A stretch of DNA of 64,000 nt from Comamonadaceae bacterium (lineage in GTDB: Bacteria > Pseudomonadota > Gammaproteobacteria > Burkholderiales > Burkholderiaceae_C): assembly GCA_021299875.1 (NCBI GenBank), contig JAJTEW010000009.1, forward strand, positions 62,001 through 126,000. The letters are read 5' to 3'. Positions within the stretch are counted from its first letter, which is position 1. Every line of letters begins with the position of its first letter. A model generated the notes under the pieces. That model ran no database searches. It was not told the DNA's origin and worked only from the letters and a program-made list of their open reading frames with translations. Made by a program: the position numbers and the translations under genes. Below, piece after piece: positions 26,828 to 35,788 of the stretch.

Positions 26828-27469
26828 TCAGGTGCCGCCCACATAAGGGTTGCGTTGCCGCTCCCGCCCGAAGGTGCTTTCGGGGCCATGGCCAGGAATG
26901 AACACCGTGTCGTTGCCCATGGGCCACAGGCGCTGTGTGATGCTGGCGATCAAATCATCGTGGTTACCTTGCGGAAAATCTGTGCGGCCAATGCTGCCGG
27001 CAAACAGCACATCGCCCACAAAAGCACGCTTGATTTCTGGCGAATAAAACACCACATGGCCCGGCGTGTGCCCAGGACAATGGCGAACCTGCAGGGTGTG
27101 TGCACCCAGCGTGACGGTGTCACCATCGGCAAGCCACCGGGTGGGCTTGAACACCCGTGCGGGCGGAAAGCCATAAGCGGCTGCAGCCTGAGGCAAACCG
27201 TCAATCCAAAATTGGTCGGCCGGGTGCGGTCCGATGATGGGCAAGCCGCCCAATTGCTCGGCCAAATCGGCCGTACCCGATGCGTGGTCCAGGTGACCAT
27301 GGGTGATCCAGATCTGTTCCAGCTTCAGACGGTGCTCCTGGACGGCGGCCAAAATCAAATCCAAATCACCCCCGGGGTCCACCACCGCCGCTTGGTGGCT
27401 TTGGTCGTCCCACACAAGGGAGCAGTTTTGCTGAAAGGGCGTGACGGGGATGGTTTGGTATTGCAGCAT
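26828..27469 (-). CDS. MBL-fold hydrolase (glyoxalase II-like)
   Basis: 213 residues, single metallo-beta-lactamase domain. The metal motif THGHLDH is at 56-62, with further ligands in HCPGHTPGHVV, FVGDVLFAG and IPGHGPESTFG. Closest to the short YcbL/GloB2 group of thioester hydrolases, which lack the C-terminal glyoxalase II domain. The substrate is likely a glutathione or related thioester (family knowledge). Confidence 0.9.
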   Translation of the reverse strand: MLQYQTIPVTPFQQNCSLVWDDQSHQAAVVDPGGDLDLILAAVQEHRLKLEQIWITHGHLDHASGTADLAEQLGGLPIIGPHPADQFWIDGLPQAAAAYGFPPARVFKPTRWLADGDTVTLGAHTLQVRHCPGHTPGHVVFYSPEIKRAFVGDVLFAGSIGRTDFPQGNHDDLIASITQRLWPMGNDTVFIPGHGPESTFGRERQRNPYVGGT

Positions 27470-27635
27470 TCTGGAATTATAGGAACGCGTGGCCTTTGCA
27501 TTTGGCGCCCACCCGTGTGCGCCAAGCCACAGACGGTGCGCTGCGCTCTGTTTATCCTGAAACAGCTTGATCGGCCAGCGCCGAGTCGGCGCGGGCAGCG
27601 GTCAAGTCTTCCCATGCTTAACAAGGAGTTCATCT

Positions 27636-27869
27636 ATGCACACCGCTCATCCACTGATTCGCATGGCAGGGACATCCCTGCTCGCCATGACCACGCTGGC
27701 TCTGGCCGCGTGCGCTGGCATGACACAACAAGAAAAAAACACTGCCATTGGGGCGGGGGTGGGGGCCATTGGGGGATCCATCTTGACCGGGGGCAGCACC
27801 ACCGGCACTTTAGGGGGCGCCGCGGTCGGAGGCGTCATTGGCCACGAAATTGAAAAACCCAAAAAGTGA
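27636..27869 (+). CDS. Glycine-zipper lipoprotein
   Basis: 77 residues from ATG 27636, preceded by AAGGAG at good spacing. A lipoprotein signal ends in LALAACAG (Cys is the lipidated residue). The mature part has GAGVGAIGGSILTGGST and GGAAVGGVIGHEI, a glycine-zipper membrane motif. Such small outer-membrane lipoproteins are often induced by stress. The next small membrane-protein gene begins ten bases after the stop. Confidence 0.85.
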   Translation: MHTAHPLIRMAGTSLLAMTTLALAACAGMTQQEKNTAIGAGVGAIGGSILTGGSTTGTLGGAAVGGVIGHEIEKPKK

Positions 27870-27878
27870 GGTCTCGCT

Positions 27879-28025
27879 ATGCTTGAAAGTGTGGCGATCG
27901 CGTTGGTGCTTTTGTGGTTGTTGGGCTGGGTTTCATCGGTCACTCTGGGAGGGCTGATCCATTTGTTGCTGGTCATCGCCGTGGTGGTGGTCTTGGTGCG
28001 TGTCATCCAAGGCCGAAGGCCCTGA
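27879..28025 (+). CDS. Tiny membrane protein (lmo0937-type)
   Basis: 48 residues in two hydrophobic helices separated by SSVTLGGLIH, ending in RVIQGRRP. This matches the lmo0937-type small membrane protein family (WLLG..SS.TLGG..HLLLVIA). It is co-directional with, and ten bases after, the glycine-zipper lipoprotein, suggesting a stress operon of two short genes. Function unknown. Confidence 0.85.
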   Translation: MLESVAIALVLLWLLGWVSSVTLGGLIHLLLVIAVVVVLVRVIQGRRP

Positions 28026-28054
28026 CTGTCGGCTCACCACAAACATGGCGCTAC

Positions 28055-28089
28055 AAAAAAGCCTGCACCACGCTAGTGATGCAGGCTTT
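28055..28089 (-). terminator. Rho-independent terminator of the OmpA-family gene
   Basis: A 10-bp stem (AAAGCCTGCA with TGCAGGCTTT) with a 12-base loop. Read on the minus strand it ends in six T residues, 15-50 bases after the OmpA stop. Confidence 0.85.
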
Positions 28090-28103
28090 GTGGTTTTGAC
28101 CGT

Positions 28104-29327
28104 TCAGCGTTGCGGCTGCGTACCCGTCACTTCCACTTCCACGCGACGATCCAAGCGCAAGCAAGTGATCAGGGCCTGGCTGGCTTTGACGCCTTGGCAC
28201 TGACCGAAGCTGGTTTCGGGCTCGGTGGAGCCCACACCCACAGCCGTCACTTTATTGGATGGCATGCCGCGTACCTGCACCAAATAGTTGCGCACAGCGT
28301 CAGCACGGCGCATTGAAAGCTGGGTGTTGTACGCCTTGGTCCCCAGGCGATCGGTATGGCCCGTGACTTGAACCGCCTCGACATTCACGCCTTGCAATTC
28401 CTCGACCAGTTTGTCCAACGCTTTTTTGCCATCGGCTTGCAAACTGTCTTGGTCGAAACCGAACAAAGAGTCCGCTTGCAGCTTCACCTTCACCCAAGGC
28501 TTAGAGGGCATGGGTACAGGCACAGGGACAACCACGGGCAGCGGAGCGGGGGCTGCCACGATGACGGGAGCAGGTGCGGGTACAGGCTCGGGCGCAGCTT
28601 GCATGACCGGCTCTGGACGATAAAGCGGTGCAGGCGTCACATAGGACGTGCGCATCGGCTGGGCGGCGGGAGCGCCAAAACGGTACACCAAACCAACCGA
28701 GATCAAGTCGACGAAGGCTTTTTGAGCCACCAAATCATTGACTTGATAACGCTCTCCTTCCAGACGGACCGTCAAAGCAGGGGTGAAAGCGTACTGTGTT
28801 CCAAAACCAAACTTGTAATGCGTGTCACGTTTGTTGGTCGAAGTCGCTGCGACCGTACCGGCACCAGTGCCGCCAATGCCACCCTTGGTTTCGGAATAGG
28901 CTGCGCCAACACGGCCCAGCAAAGACCAACGGTCCGTGATAGGCAGGGTACCCACCAAGTCCAAGTTGAGACCTTGAACTTTGGCTGTGCCGCTCACAGT
29001 GCCCGCTGGGGTGGTGCTGCCGTCAAAACCAAAGCGACCCAGATTGAAGTAACCCGCCTCTACTGCCCAATTGGGTGCGATTGGAAAACCCAGGTAGGCC
29101 TTGTATGCATTGCCACTCTGATCCACGGCCAGTGGGCCCGCCGCGACGCCAGCACCCAGTGCATTTTGGACGGCAGCATCGTGGTTGAACTTGGCTTTGG
29201 AATCACCCGCCCCAATGCCCATGTACATGCCCGTGTTGTCGATGCTCGATTGCGCGTAAGCACAAGGCGCAGCCAAAATCAAACAAGCCAAAAGCGAGAG
29301 ACGGGGCTTGAAAGTGTGTTGTGTCAT
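28104..29327 (-). CDS. OmpA-family outer membrane porin/peptidoglycan-binding protein
   Basis: 407 residues. A signal peptide ends at CAYAQ. Residues about 30-200 form an eight-stranded beta-barrel of the OmpA type (GMYMGIGAGDS, YFNLGRFGFDG). A long Pro/Ala/Val-rich linker (about 220-270) connects to the OmpA_C domain, which has the peptidoglycan-binding VQVTGHTDRLGTKAYN and LSMRRADAVRNYL motifs. It is followed by a good terminator. It anchors the outer membrane to the wall and probably responds to envelope stress. Confidence 0.92.
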   Translation of the reverse strand: MTQHTFKPRLSLLACLILAAPCAYAQSSIDNTGMYMGIGAGDSKAKFNHDAAVQNALGAGVAAGPLAVDQSGNAYKAYLGFPIAPNWAVEAGYFNLGRFGFDGSTTPAGTVSGTAKVQGLNLDLVGTLPITDRWSLLGRVGAAYSETKGGIGGTGAGTVAATSTNKRDTHYKFGFGTQYAFTPALTVRLEGERYQVNDLVAQKAFVDLISVGLVYRFGAPAAQPMRTSYVTPAPLYRPEPVMQAAPEPVPAPAPVIVAAPAPLPVVVPVPVPMPSKPWVKVKLQADSLFGFDQDSLQADGKKALDKLVEELQGVNVEAVQVTGHTDRLGTKAYNTQLSMRRADAVRNYLVQVRGMPSNKVTAVGVGSTEPETSFGQCQGVKASQALITCLRLDRRVEVEVTGTQPQR

Positions 29328-29406
29328 TTGAATTTTCCCGGATCAAAAAGTGAAAGGCGTTGATAAAAAGATAAATGGGGTCCGATGCCCTGGGACCGAC
29401 CTGCAA

Positions 29407-29532
29407 CTAAGAAAGCGGTTTTTCTTTCAAAAAGCGCTGCAGCAGCATCAGCCAAACAGGATCACGCAGAGCGTGCGCCAACTGCCTTCGTGAAATGGCC
29501 AGACGCTGAAGGGGCGTCAACTCGGCACTCAT
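29407..29532 (-). CDS. Small YqjK-like protein
   Basis: 41 residues: Arg/Leu-rich helix with LQRLAISRRQLAHALRDP and RFLKEKPLS. The start overlaps the preceding membrane-protein stop by four bases (ATGA). Its position third in a DUF883 / YqjE-type / short-protein series matches the enteric yqjD-yqjE-yqjK order. It is too short to assign a function. Confidence 0.65.
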   Translation of the reverse strand: MSAELTPLQRLAISRRQLAHALRDPVWLMLLQRFLKEKPLS

Positions 29533-29915
29533 GGCGCGTCAGCCGTTCGAATGACTTCAAGGTCCAATTGCAGCTGTGACTGAATGTCTTGCAACAAAGA
29601 AGGCAGACGCAGGCTTTTTGCGCGCCACCCCAACAGCGCACTGATGACCAAAAAGGTGCTGGGCAAGCCCCACAAAACCGCCGCTTGCGTTGCGTCCAGT
29701 TGAGTCGCTGTGCTCCACAGCATCAAGGCCACGCCGCCGAAGATCAGGGCCAACACCATGGTCAACGCGCTCAGTGCAAACATCACCCATCTGTTTTTCA
29801 GCGTGCACAGGTAGCGCGAACCCACCTCGCTGGCCAAATCCACATAGCCTTGGGCATGCGACTTGATCAACTCCGGCGGCAGCAACATCATTTTCAGCAG
29901 CAGTTTGAGCATCAA
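29529..29915 (-). CDS. YqjE-like (phage-holin-superfamily) membrane protein
   Basis: 128 residues. Two hydrophobic helices (about 45-66 and 78-97) with the conserved basic loop between them; the C-terminal tail is soluble. It is coupled to the DUF883 gene upstream and the short protein downstream by four-base overlaps. Such proteins pair with YqjD, which binds ribosomes at the membrane in stationary phase. Confidence 0.8.
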   Translation of the reverse strand: MMLKLLLKMMLLPPELIKSHAQGYVDLASEVGSRYLCTLKNRWVMFALSALTMVLALIFGGVALMLWSTATQLDATQAAVLWGLPSTFLVISALLGWRAKSLRLPSLLQDIQSQLQLDLEVIRTADAP

Positions 29916-30238
29916 CGTGGGCGTGAGCGCATGAGCCAGAACACCGCCAAGGCCGCGGCAGCACCGGTACCGGCTGCAATCAACACCGAAGTCAGCGGTT
30001 CGTGTTGTATGAAATGCTCGGTTGTGACGCGCACATGACGGGCTTCCTTTTCCAGCTTGTGCTTGGCGTCCGACATGGCTTCTTTGCCGGATTCACCCAG
30101 ATCGTGCAACTCATCTTTGACACGGTGGGTCATGCGGCTCAACACAGGTCGCGCTTCGTTGAGTAATTCATCAACATTGCTGTTGACGCTGGCACCCAGC
30201 GAAGACATTTTTTCGGTTGCAGATTTGAGATCGGACAT
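29912..30238 (-). CDS. DUF883/YqjD/ElaB-family protein
   Basis: 108 residues: a long amphipathic helical region (SSLGASVNSNVDELLNEA, KHKLEKEARHVRVTTEH) followed by one C-terminal transmembrane helix with a glycine-rich face (VLIAAGTGAAAALAVFWL) and a basic tail. ElaB/YqjD proteins are stationary-phase tail-anchored proteins that bind ribosomes. First gene of the three-gene unit, divergent from the Crp/Fnr regulator. Confidence 0.85.
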   Translation of the reverse strand: MSDLKSATEKMSSLGASVNSNVDELLNEARPVLSRMTHRVKDELHDLGESGKEAMSDAKHKLEKEARHVRVTTEHFIQHEPLTSVLIAAGTGAAAALAVFWLMRSRPR

Positions 30239-30393
30239 ATTGGCCTTGGTGGTGAATGAATAAGAGAGACATTCACTTTAGGAAGCCCAGATCGCTGCGT
30301 CTGTTGGCTGACACACCGAGTCGTCTCATTTTGAGCATCACCCTCATGATCGCCAACAGAAGATCGTTCGTCCGATGACCCATCAGGGTTAAA

Positions 30394-30407
30394 TTGAGCC
30401 AGATCAA
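30394..30407. promoter_or_regulatory. FNR/Crp-like box
   Basis: TTGAGCCAGATCAA matches the FNR consensus TTGAT-N4-ATCAA at all but one position. It lies in the 320-base gap between the divergent YqjD-like operon (start 30238) and the Crp/Fnr gene (start 30559), about 150 bases from each, a natural site for autoregulation or joint control. Nothing else in the gap looks like a gene. Confidence 0.55.
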
Positions 30408-30558
30408 TGTCAAAGTTGGTGTTTCGGTCATGATGAGTTACCGTTTGTTGTCATTTCATCAAAGCGCAGCACCGGGAACCTGTATGGGATTGAATGGAAC
30501 CGATGGATCTCAAAAGCGCGCGCCCCACGAAAATGGCTACACCCAGTAGGGCCTCGAG

Positions 30559-31281
30559 ATGACGCTCACCAGATTGCTACGACCACGCAACGAATTGCTG
30601 GCTTGCTTGCCAGACCCGGACTGGGAGCGCCTGATGCCCATGATGGAAAAAGTAGAGTTGCCAGCGGGCACGCCTTTGATCGAAGCCGGAACTCATTTTC
30701 ACCACGTGCACTTTCCTTTGAGTGGCTTGGTCGTGCTGCATGGCCAAATTGAAAATGGCAACTCTTCTGTGCTTTCCTTGGTGGGCAAGGAGGGTTTTGT
30801 AGGCGTCTCCAGCTTCATGGGTAGTCAATCCACCACCAGCAATGCCACTGTTTTTGCAACTGGATTTTTCTTGCGCATGCGCGGTGCAGATTTGCTCCGG
30901 GAGTTTGAGCATTCCACGCCGCTTTTGCATTTGCTGCTGCGTTACACGCAAGCACTGATCACCCAAATGGCCCAAACTTCGGTGTGCAACAGGCACCACA
31001 CGCTGGACAATGCGTTCAGCCGATTTTTGTTACTGACCTTGGACAGGACCGTTGGATTTGAACTGCTGTTGACCCACGAAAAAATGGCCCACTTGCTGGG
31101 GGTCAGACGCGAAGGCGTGAGCGAAGCGGCCATGCGACTGCAAAAGCAAGGTTTGATCCGCTATTCGCGCGGTCACATCTCGGTCTTGAATCGCGCGGGC
31201 ATCGAGGCCGGCACCTGCGAATGCTACAAAGTGATCAAAACCGAATACGATCGCTTGCTTCCCATGCAAATGGCCATGTAA
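30559..31281 (+). CDS. Crp/Fnr-family transcriptional regulator
   Basis: 240 residues. A cyclic-nucleotide-like beta-barrel (about 15-130) includes GTPLIEAGTHFHHVHFPLSG. A C-terminal helix-turn-helix follows (LTHEKMAHLLGVRREGVSEA). The four-Cys iron-sulfur motif of FNR is absent, so it is not a classical oxygen sensor. This type of short regulator is often found with DUF883, OmpA and CheB/CheR genes in Comamonadaceae-like genomes, suggesting a stress role (inference). Confidence 0.85.
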   Translation: MTLTRLLRPRNELLACLPDPDWERLMPMMEKVELPAGTPLIEAGTHFHHVHFPLSGLVVLHGQIENGNSSVLSLVGKEGFVGVSSFMGSQSTTSNATVFATGFFLRMRGADLLREFEHSTPLLHLLLRYTQALITQMAQTSVCNRHHTLDNAFSRFLLLTLDRTVGFELLLTHEKMAHLLGVRREGVSEAAMRLQKQGLIRYSRGHISVLNRAGIEAGTCECYKVIKTEYDRLLPMQMAM

Positions 31282-31308
31282 CCCACTTGTCCCACACCCA
31301 AGCCATGA

Positions 31309-33846
31309 ATGCCATGTGTGTCTGATTCACCCTCAGGGTCATCTCCCGTCTTGGGCACGCGCGTGGTCGGCATTGGGGCTTCAGCGGGAGGCTTGGAAGC
31401 GTTAGAACGGTTCTTCAACCATCTGCCTGCAACCACCGACTGGGCTTATGTGGTGGTACAGCACACCCGTTCCGGGCACAAAACATTGCTTGGTGATTTG
31501 CTCCAACGCGTCACTGAAATACCGATTGAAGAGGCCTGCAATGGCGCCGTCATCTTGCCCAACCGCATTTACTTCATGCCCATAGGTGGCACACTCAAAA
31601 TAGCCAGAGGTTGTCTGCATTTTCAAGCGGCCAAACGCTTGAAAAACACACAGGCACCCATTGATATTTTTTTAAGCTCATTGGCCGCTGATCAAGCCCA
31701 TCGCGCTGTGGGCGTGGTGTTATCGGGCATGGGGCATGACGGCACCGAAGGTTTGAAGGCCATTCACCATGCAGGCGGTTTGTGCTTGGCACAACAACCC
31801 GACACCGCAGCCTTTGACTCCATGCCTCAAAGCGCCATTGACGCGTCGTGTGTTCACAGGGTGGCGTTGCCTGAGGACATGCCAGCGTACATTGCACGCT
31901 GGGCGCTTGAACACACCGCACAGACCCACACGCCAGAATCAATTTCCTCAACCGAAGGCCTGCAAGCCATTGTGGATTTGCTGCATCAAAAGCTGCAGCA
32001 CGACTTCTCGCTCTACAAACCCAGCACATTGCTCAGAAGGATTGAGCGGCGCATGCATGTTCACCAGTTGTCCGCCATGGGGGATTACTTGCAATGCCTG
32101 CAACAAAATCCTCGCGAATTGGACTTGCTGTTTTCTGAAATGCTGATTGGCGTCACTTGTTTTTTTCGAGATGAACCAGTTTGGCTGGATCTGTCGGCAC
32201 ACGTTCTGCCCCATCTGGTGATCAAACCGCCCAAAGAAGCGATCAGGGCCTGGGTTTTAGGGTGCTCAACCGGTGAGGAGGCCTACAGCTTGGCCATGCT
32301 GATGCAGGAATCGCTCGACCCTGCGGATCCAAATACAGCACCTGTTCAGATCTACGCCACCGACCTCAACCCAGCAGCCATCGCGGTTGCCCGCAAGGGC
32401 TGGTACAGCGCCCAAGCGTTGGCACATGTTTCCGAAGCCCGTCAAAAAGGGTTTTTCACCCGGCACGAAGGGGGCTTCAGCATCCACCCCACCCTCCGCG
32501 CGATGGTCATATTTGCGCAACATGATGTGATCATTGATCCACCATTCACAAAGTTGGACTTGCTGCTGTGCCGCAATGTGTTGATTTACTTCAATGCCAC
32601 GCTGCAAAAGCGCTTGATCCGCTTGTTTCACTTCAGTTTGCGTGCAGGCGGCACCTTAGTTCTGGGCAGCGCAGAGACGGTAGGGCGAACGCAGCATTTG
32701 TTCAACACCTTGATTTCAAAGTCCCGGATCTACGGACGAGTCTGCCTGACGCCCAAGCCAGAATCGGTGGTATTTCCTGTCCATCGGCGAGCTGACGCTC
32801 GCCCACTCAACTCGGAGTTGCCGGTGACCCCATCCATTGCACACCCATCCCAGAATTTGCAAACGATGGCCGACCATGTCTTGTTGCAAACTTTTTCACC
32901 TGCTGCGGTCTTGGTCAATGCAGATGGTGACATCTTGTACATCAGCGGCAAAACCGGGCAATACCTGGAGCCCGCTGCAGGCAAAGCCAACTGGAACATC
33001 CATGTGATGCTGCGTCCAGAGCTTCGCGCTCAAATTGCCCTGGGCCTGCGCCAAGCGCTGCAAGACCAAAAATCCGTCGTGCTCAATGACCTTTCCTTTG
33101 AAAAAGAAGGGCTGCGACCCCTGCAAGTCACGGTGTATCCGCTGCAAGAGCCCTCAGCTTTGGTGGGAATGGTCATGGTGATCTTCAAGGACCTGCCAGA
33201 CCCTTCAAGCCTGTCAAGCGGCTCGACTGGGGTCCCCGCAACGGCAAATCCGGACATCCAAAGTACCTGGGATGAAATGCAGCCCTTGAGGCAGGAGGTG
33301 CTGCCCTCCCAAGCTCAGATGCATGCCCTCAACAAGTCCTTAAAACAGAACATTGAAGAGCTCCAAGCGGCCAATGAAGAGTTGACCACGGCCAAAGAAG
33401 AAGGGCAGTCCATGAACGAAGAGCTGCAAACCATCAACAGCGAGCTGCAGACCCGACTGGACGATTTGGCTTTAGCGCAAAGCGACATGCAAAACCTGTT
33501 GAACAGCACGGACATCGCCACGCTGTTTTTGGACAACGATCTGAATGTTCGCCGCTACACCGAGCAAGCCGTGGCCATTTTCCATTTGCGCGATGCCGAT
33601 GTGGGCCGCCCCTTGAGTGATTTGGCCAACACCCTGTACTACCCGCTTTTGCTGGACGATGTGAAAGAGACTTTGCGCACACTGGCCCCATGCACCAAGT
33701 CGATCGTGGCCAGCGATGGCCGTTGGTTTTCTGTGCGCATCATGCCCTACCGGACCTTGGCCAATATGGTCAACGGCGCGGTCCTCACTTTTGTAGACAT
33801 CAGCACCGCCAAAGCGCTGGAGTTTCGCCTGCGCGAAGCCAACTGA
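31309..33846 (+). CDS. CheB-CheR-PAS fusion protein
   Basis: 845 residues. CheB methylesterase (about 17-190: VVGIGASAGGLEALE, VLSGMGHDGTEG) is fused to a CheR methyltransferase (about 215-475: RRIERRM, SEMLIGVTCFFRD, VLGCSTGEEAYSLAM, DLLLCRNVLIYF). A long coiled coil follows (EELQAANEELTTAKEEG, NSELQTRLDDLALA, about 675-725) with a C-terminal PAS. Normally such fusions end in a kinase or GGDEF domain; here the protein stops after the PAS (LEFRLREAN). The start context is unusual, since several ATGs are close together. Confidence 0.92.
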   Translation: MPCVSDSPSGSSPVLGTRVVGIGASAGGLEALERFFNHLPATTDWAYVVVQHTRSGHKTLLGDLLQRVTEIPIEEACNGAVILPNRIYFMPIGGTLKIARGCLHFQAAKRLKNTQAPIDIFLSSLAADQAHRAVGVVLSGMGHDGTEGLKAIHHAGGLCLAQQPDTAAFDSMPQSAIDASCVHRVALPEDMPAYIARWALEHTAQTHTPESISSTEGLQAIVDLLHQKLQHDFSLYKPSTLLRRIERRMHVHQLSAMGDYLQCLQQNPRELDLLFSEMLIGVTCFFRDEPVWLDLSAHVLPHLVIKPPKEAIRAWVLGCSTGEEAYSLAMLMQESLDPADPNTAPVQIYATDLNPAAIAVARKGWYSAQALAHVSEARQKGFFTRHEGGFSIHPTLRAMVIFAQHDVIIDPPFTKLDLLLCRNVLIYFNATLQKRLIRLFHFSLRAGGTLVLGSAETVGRTQHLFNTLISKSRIYGRVCLTPKPESVVFPVHRRADARPLNSELPVTPSIAHPSQNLQTMADHVLLQTFSPAAVLVNADGDILYISGKTGQYLEPAAGKANWNIHVMLRPELRAQIALGLRQALQDQKSVVLNDLSFEKEGLRPLQVTVYPLQEPSALVGMVMVIFKDLPDPSSLSSGSTGVPATANPDIQSTWDEMQPLRQEVLPSQAQMHALNKSLKQNIEELQAANEELTTAKEEGQSMNEELQTINSELQTRLDDLALAQSDMQNLLNSTDIATLFLDNDLNVRRYTEQAVAIFHLRDADVGRPLSDLANTLYYPLLLDDVKETLRTLAPCTKSIVASDGRWFSVRIMPYRTLANMVNGAVLTFVDISTAKALEFRLREAN

Positions 33847-33850
33847 AACG

Positions 33851-34492
33851 ATGGACATACAAGGCCACCCCATGAACGACCCATCCACTTCCCCAACCGC
33901 ACCACGCACCAACTTGCGCGAGCGCGCTAGAACACGCCTCCAGGCCAGTTCGCCCAGCCTTCAAATGGCCAAAGACCCAAGTTCCGCACTGCGTGTGCTC
34001 TTTGATTTGGCCTCAAAACCTGCCACTGCGCATGAGGCATTGGCTTTGCTGCACGAGCTGCAAGTTCACCAGGTTGAGCTCGAACTGCAGCGTGAGGAAC
34101 TTCAATCGTCTCGCAGCGAGCTCGAATCAGCTTGGGACAGGCAATTGAACTTGAATGCCGCTGCGCCCCACGCGCAATTGCTGCTCGATGGAGACGCCTG
34201 TGTGCTGGAGTGCAACACCAAAGCTCTGACATTTTTAAGTCCCATGGGTGCACCTTTCTTGGGCAAGTCCTTGACCTACTGGATAGTCTCTGAAGACTCT
34301 GCGCGGGTTGTGGCATGGCTGCAATTGGCGATGCAAAAGCTTGATGTGCCCTCTCTGTGTTTCACCATCCGATCCAAAGGCATGGCTGATCGGTCCGTTT
34401 GCGCAGCCGCACGCAGCAACCCGACAGCGCCCGGACTTGTTCTGTCTTGGATTGAGGCGCCTGCCCATGTTGTTGCATCTTGTGCGGCCTAG
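33851..34492 (+). CDS. PAS-like partner of the CheB-CheR protein
   Basis: 213 residues, no kinase domain. A helical N-terminal segment (LALLHELQVHQVELELQREEL) resembles the linker common before PAS domains in CheB/CheR systems, followed by a PAS-like fold. It begins four bases after the CheB-CheR stop, and an internal Met (33872) is an alternative start. It probably senses a ligand and pairs with the fused protein (inference). Confidence 0.7.
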   Translation: MDIQGHPMNDPSTSPTAPRTNLRERARTRLQASSPSLQMAKDPSSALRVLFDLASKPATAHEALALLHELQVHQVELELQREELQSSRSELESAWDRQLNLNAAAPHAQLLLDGDACVLECNTKALTFLSPMGAPFLGKSLTYWIVSEDSARVVAWLQLAMQKLDVPSLCFTIRSKGMADRSVCAAARSNPTAPGLVLSWIEAPAHVVASCAA

Positions 34493-34622
34493 CGCACCAA
34501 CTCAGCCCAAGTTCTTGCATACGATGGGTCGTCTTGAATCGCCAACCTGAGGGGTGCGGCTTCAAGTACGGGGTCAAGCCTTGGCTTGGCTGTTTCGACC
34601 AACTGCACGATAGGACTACAAC

Positions 34623-34937
34623 ATGATTCAAAAAACGACTTGGGCCACATTGGCCGCCTCTCTGGTTCTGGTGCTTGCATCTGGTTGCGCGGTCACGCGT
34701 GGACAAGAATCTGTAGGCGCTTACATCGACGACACGGGCATCACCACCTTGGTGAAGTCACGCTTCTTTGAAGACAAAGACGTGGCGGGCTCAGCCATCA
34801 GCGTGGAAACACTGAACGGGACCGTGATGCTTTCTGGTTTTGCCAAAAGCACTTTAGAGCGCAACAAAGCCGAAACCATCGCGCGCGGAGTTCGGGGCGT
34901 CACATCTGTGCGCAACGAGGTCGCGGTGCGTCCTTGA
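34623..34937 (+). CDS. BON-domain lipoprotein
   Basis: 104 residues. The lipoprotein signal ends in LVLASGCAV. The mature part is a single BON domain (ITTLVKSRFF, VETLNGTVMLSGFAKS, ARGVRGVTSVRNEV). BON proteins such as OsmY/DolP bind phospholipid and protect the envelope during osmotic stress. It closes the stress module. Confidence 0.88.
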   Translation: MIQKTTWATLAASLVLVLASGCAVTRGQESVGAYIDDTGITTLVKSRFFEDKDVAGSAISVETLNGTVMLSGFAKSTLERNKAETIARGVRGVTSVRNEVAVRP

Positions 34938-34943
34938 TCCCAG

Positions 34944-35003
34944 GAGCCCCTGTAGCTGGCCACCTGGCCAGCTCAGGCTCTGGTATCACTGGGTGTACAG
35001 TGA
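34944..35003. repeat. Paired stem-loops after the BON gene
   Basis: AGCTGGCCA-CC-TGGCCAGCT (34954-34973) inside an outer GAGCC/GGCTC pair (34944-34948, 34976-34980), then TCACTG(N6)CAGTGA at 34986-35003. They lie just past the BON gene stop and could end its transcript, although the T-run at 35051-35056 is too distant for a standard terminator. Confidence 0.55.
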
Positions 35004-35054
35004 CCCCAGCCAGCGCCTTTTGGTTTTTGCATTTGCGCTGCACCGATTGTTTTT

Positions 35055-35771
35055 TTGTACCCTTCATCACCCGGCTACCTGACCCGTCAGGACAGCATCG
35101 CGGTTGCAGGCGTGGACGACTTGGTCATCCGCGCCTTGCTCGACAAACACCAGTTCCATGACCCTTTGGACGAGGCCTTGAATTTGGGCATCTCATCGGC
35201 AACTTGGCCCTTGTTTGGCCTGCTGTGGCCCTCTGGCATGCACCTGGCGGAGCGCATGGCGCGACGCCCCGTCACGGGCGAGCGCATTCTGGAAATTGGC
35301 TGCGGCCTGGGCTTGGCCAGTTTGGTGGCACACCGCCGGGGGGCCAGGGTGACGGCCAGTGACTGCCATCCTTTGGCGCATGCATTTTTGGACGATAACG
35401 CCCGCCTCAATGGCTTGCCGCCCCTGTGCTATCGGCACGGGCTTTGGGGGCGTGCGGCGCTGCGCGAAGACGGATTGCCTGTGCTGACTGCGGCCAAGGA
35501 TGCGCAGCTTGTGGGCCTGTTTGATCTGATTGTGGGCAGCGACATCTTGTACGAACGCGACGACGAAGGCGCATTGGCCAGCTTCATCCATGCACATGCC
35601 GCGGCCCAATCGCAGGTGTGGGTGGTCGACCCCAACCGAGGCAACCGCGCGGCGTTTCACAGGCACATGGTGCTGGCAGGTTTCCGTCTACAAGAGCAGT
35701 TGCTGGACCGCCCAGCCCAATTGGGTGCGCCAGCCTACAAAGGCCGCATGCTGACCTACACCCGCGCTTGA
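35055..35771 (+). CDS. Class I SAM-dependent methyltransferase
   Basis: 238 residues from TTG 35055. Motif I is ILEIGCGLGLASLV, then VTASDCHPLAHAF and DLIVGSDILYERDD, as in the METTL21-like protein lysine methyltransferase/predicted nicotinamide-methyltransferase-like group. The target is unknown. Start choice is weak: no ATG suits the N-terminus. The stop is 17 bases from the convergent xthA stop. Confidence 0.78.
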   Translation: MYPSSPGYLTRQDSIAVAGVDDLVIRALLDKHQFHDPLDEALNLGISSATWPLFGLLWPSGMHLAERMARRPVTGERILEIGCGLGLASLVAHRRGARVTASDCHPLAHAFLDDNARLNGLPPLCYRHGLWGRAALREDGLPVLTAAKDAQLVGLFDLIVGSDILYERDDEGALASFIHAHAAAQSQVWVVDPNRGNRAAFHRHMVLAGFRLQEQLLDRPAQLGAPAYKGRMLTYTRA

Positions 35772-35788
35772 GCCTTCAAGGCCTGTGC

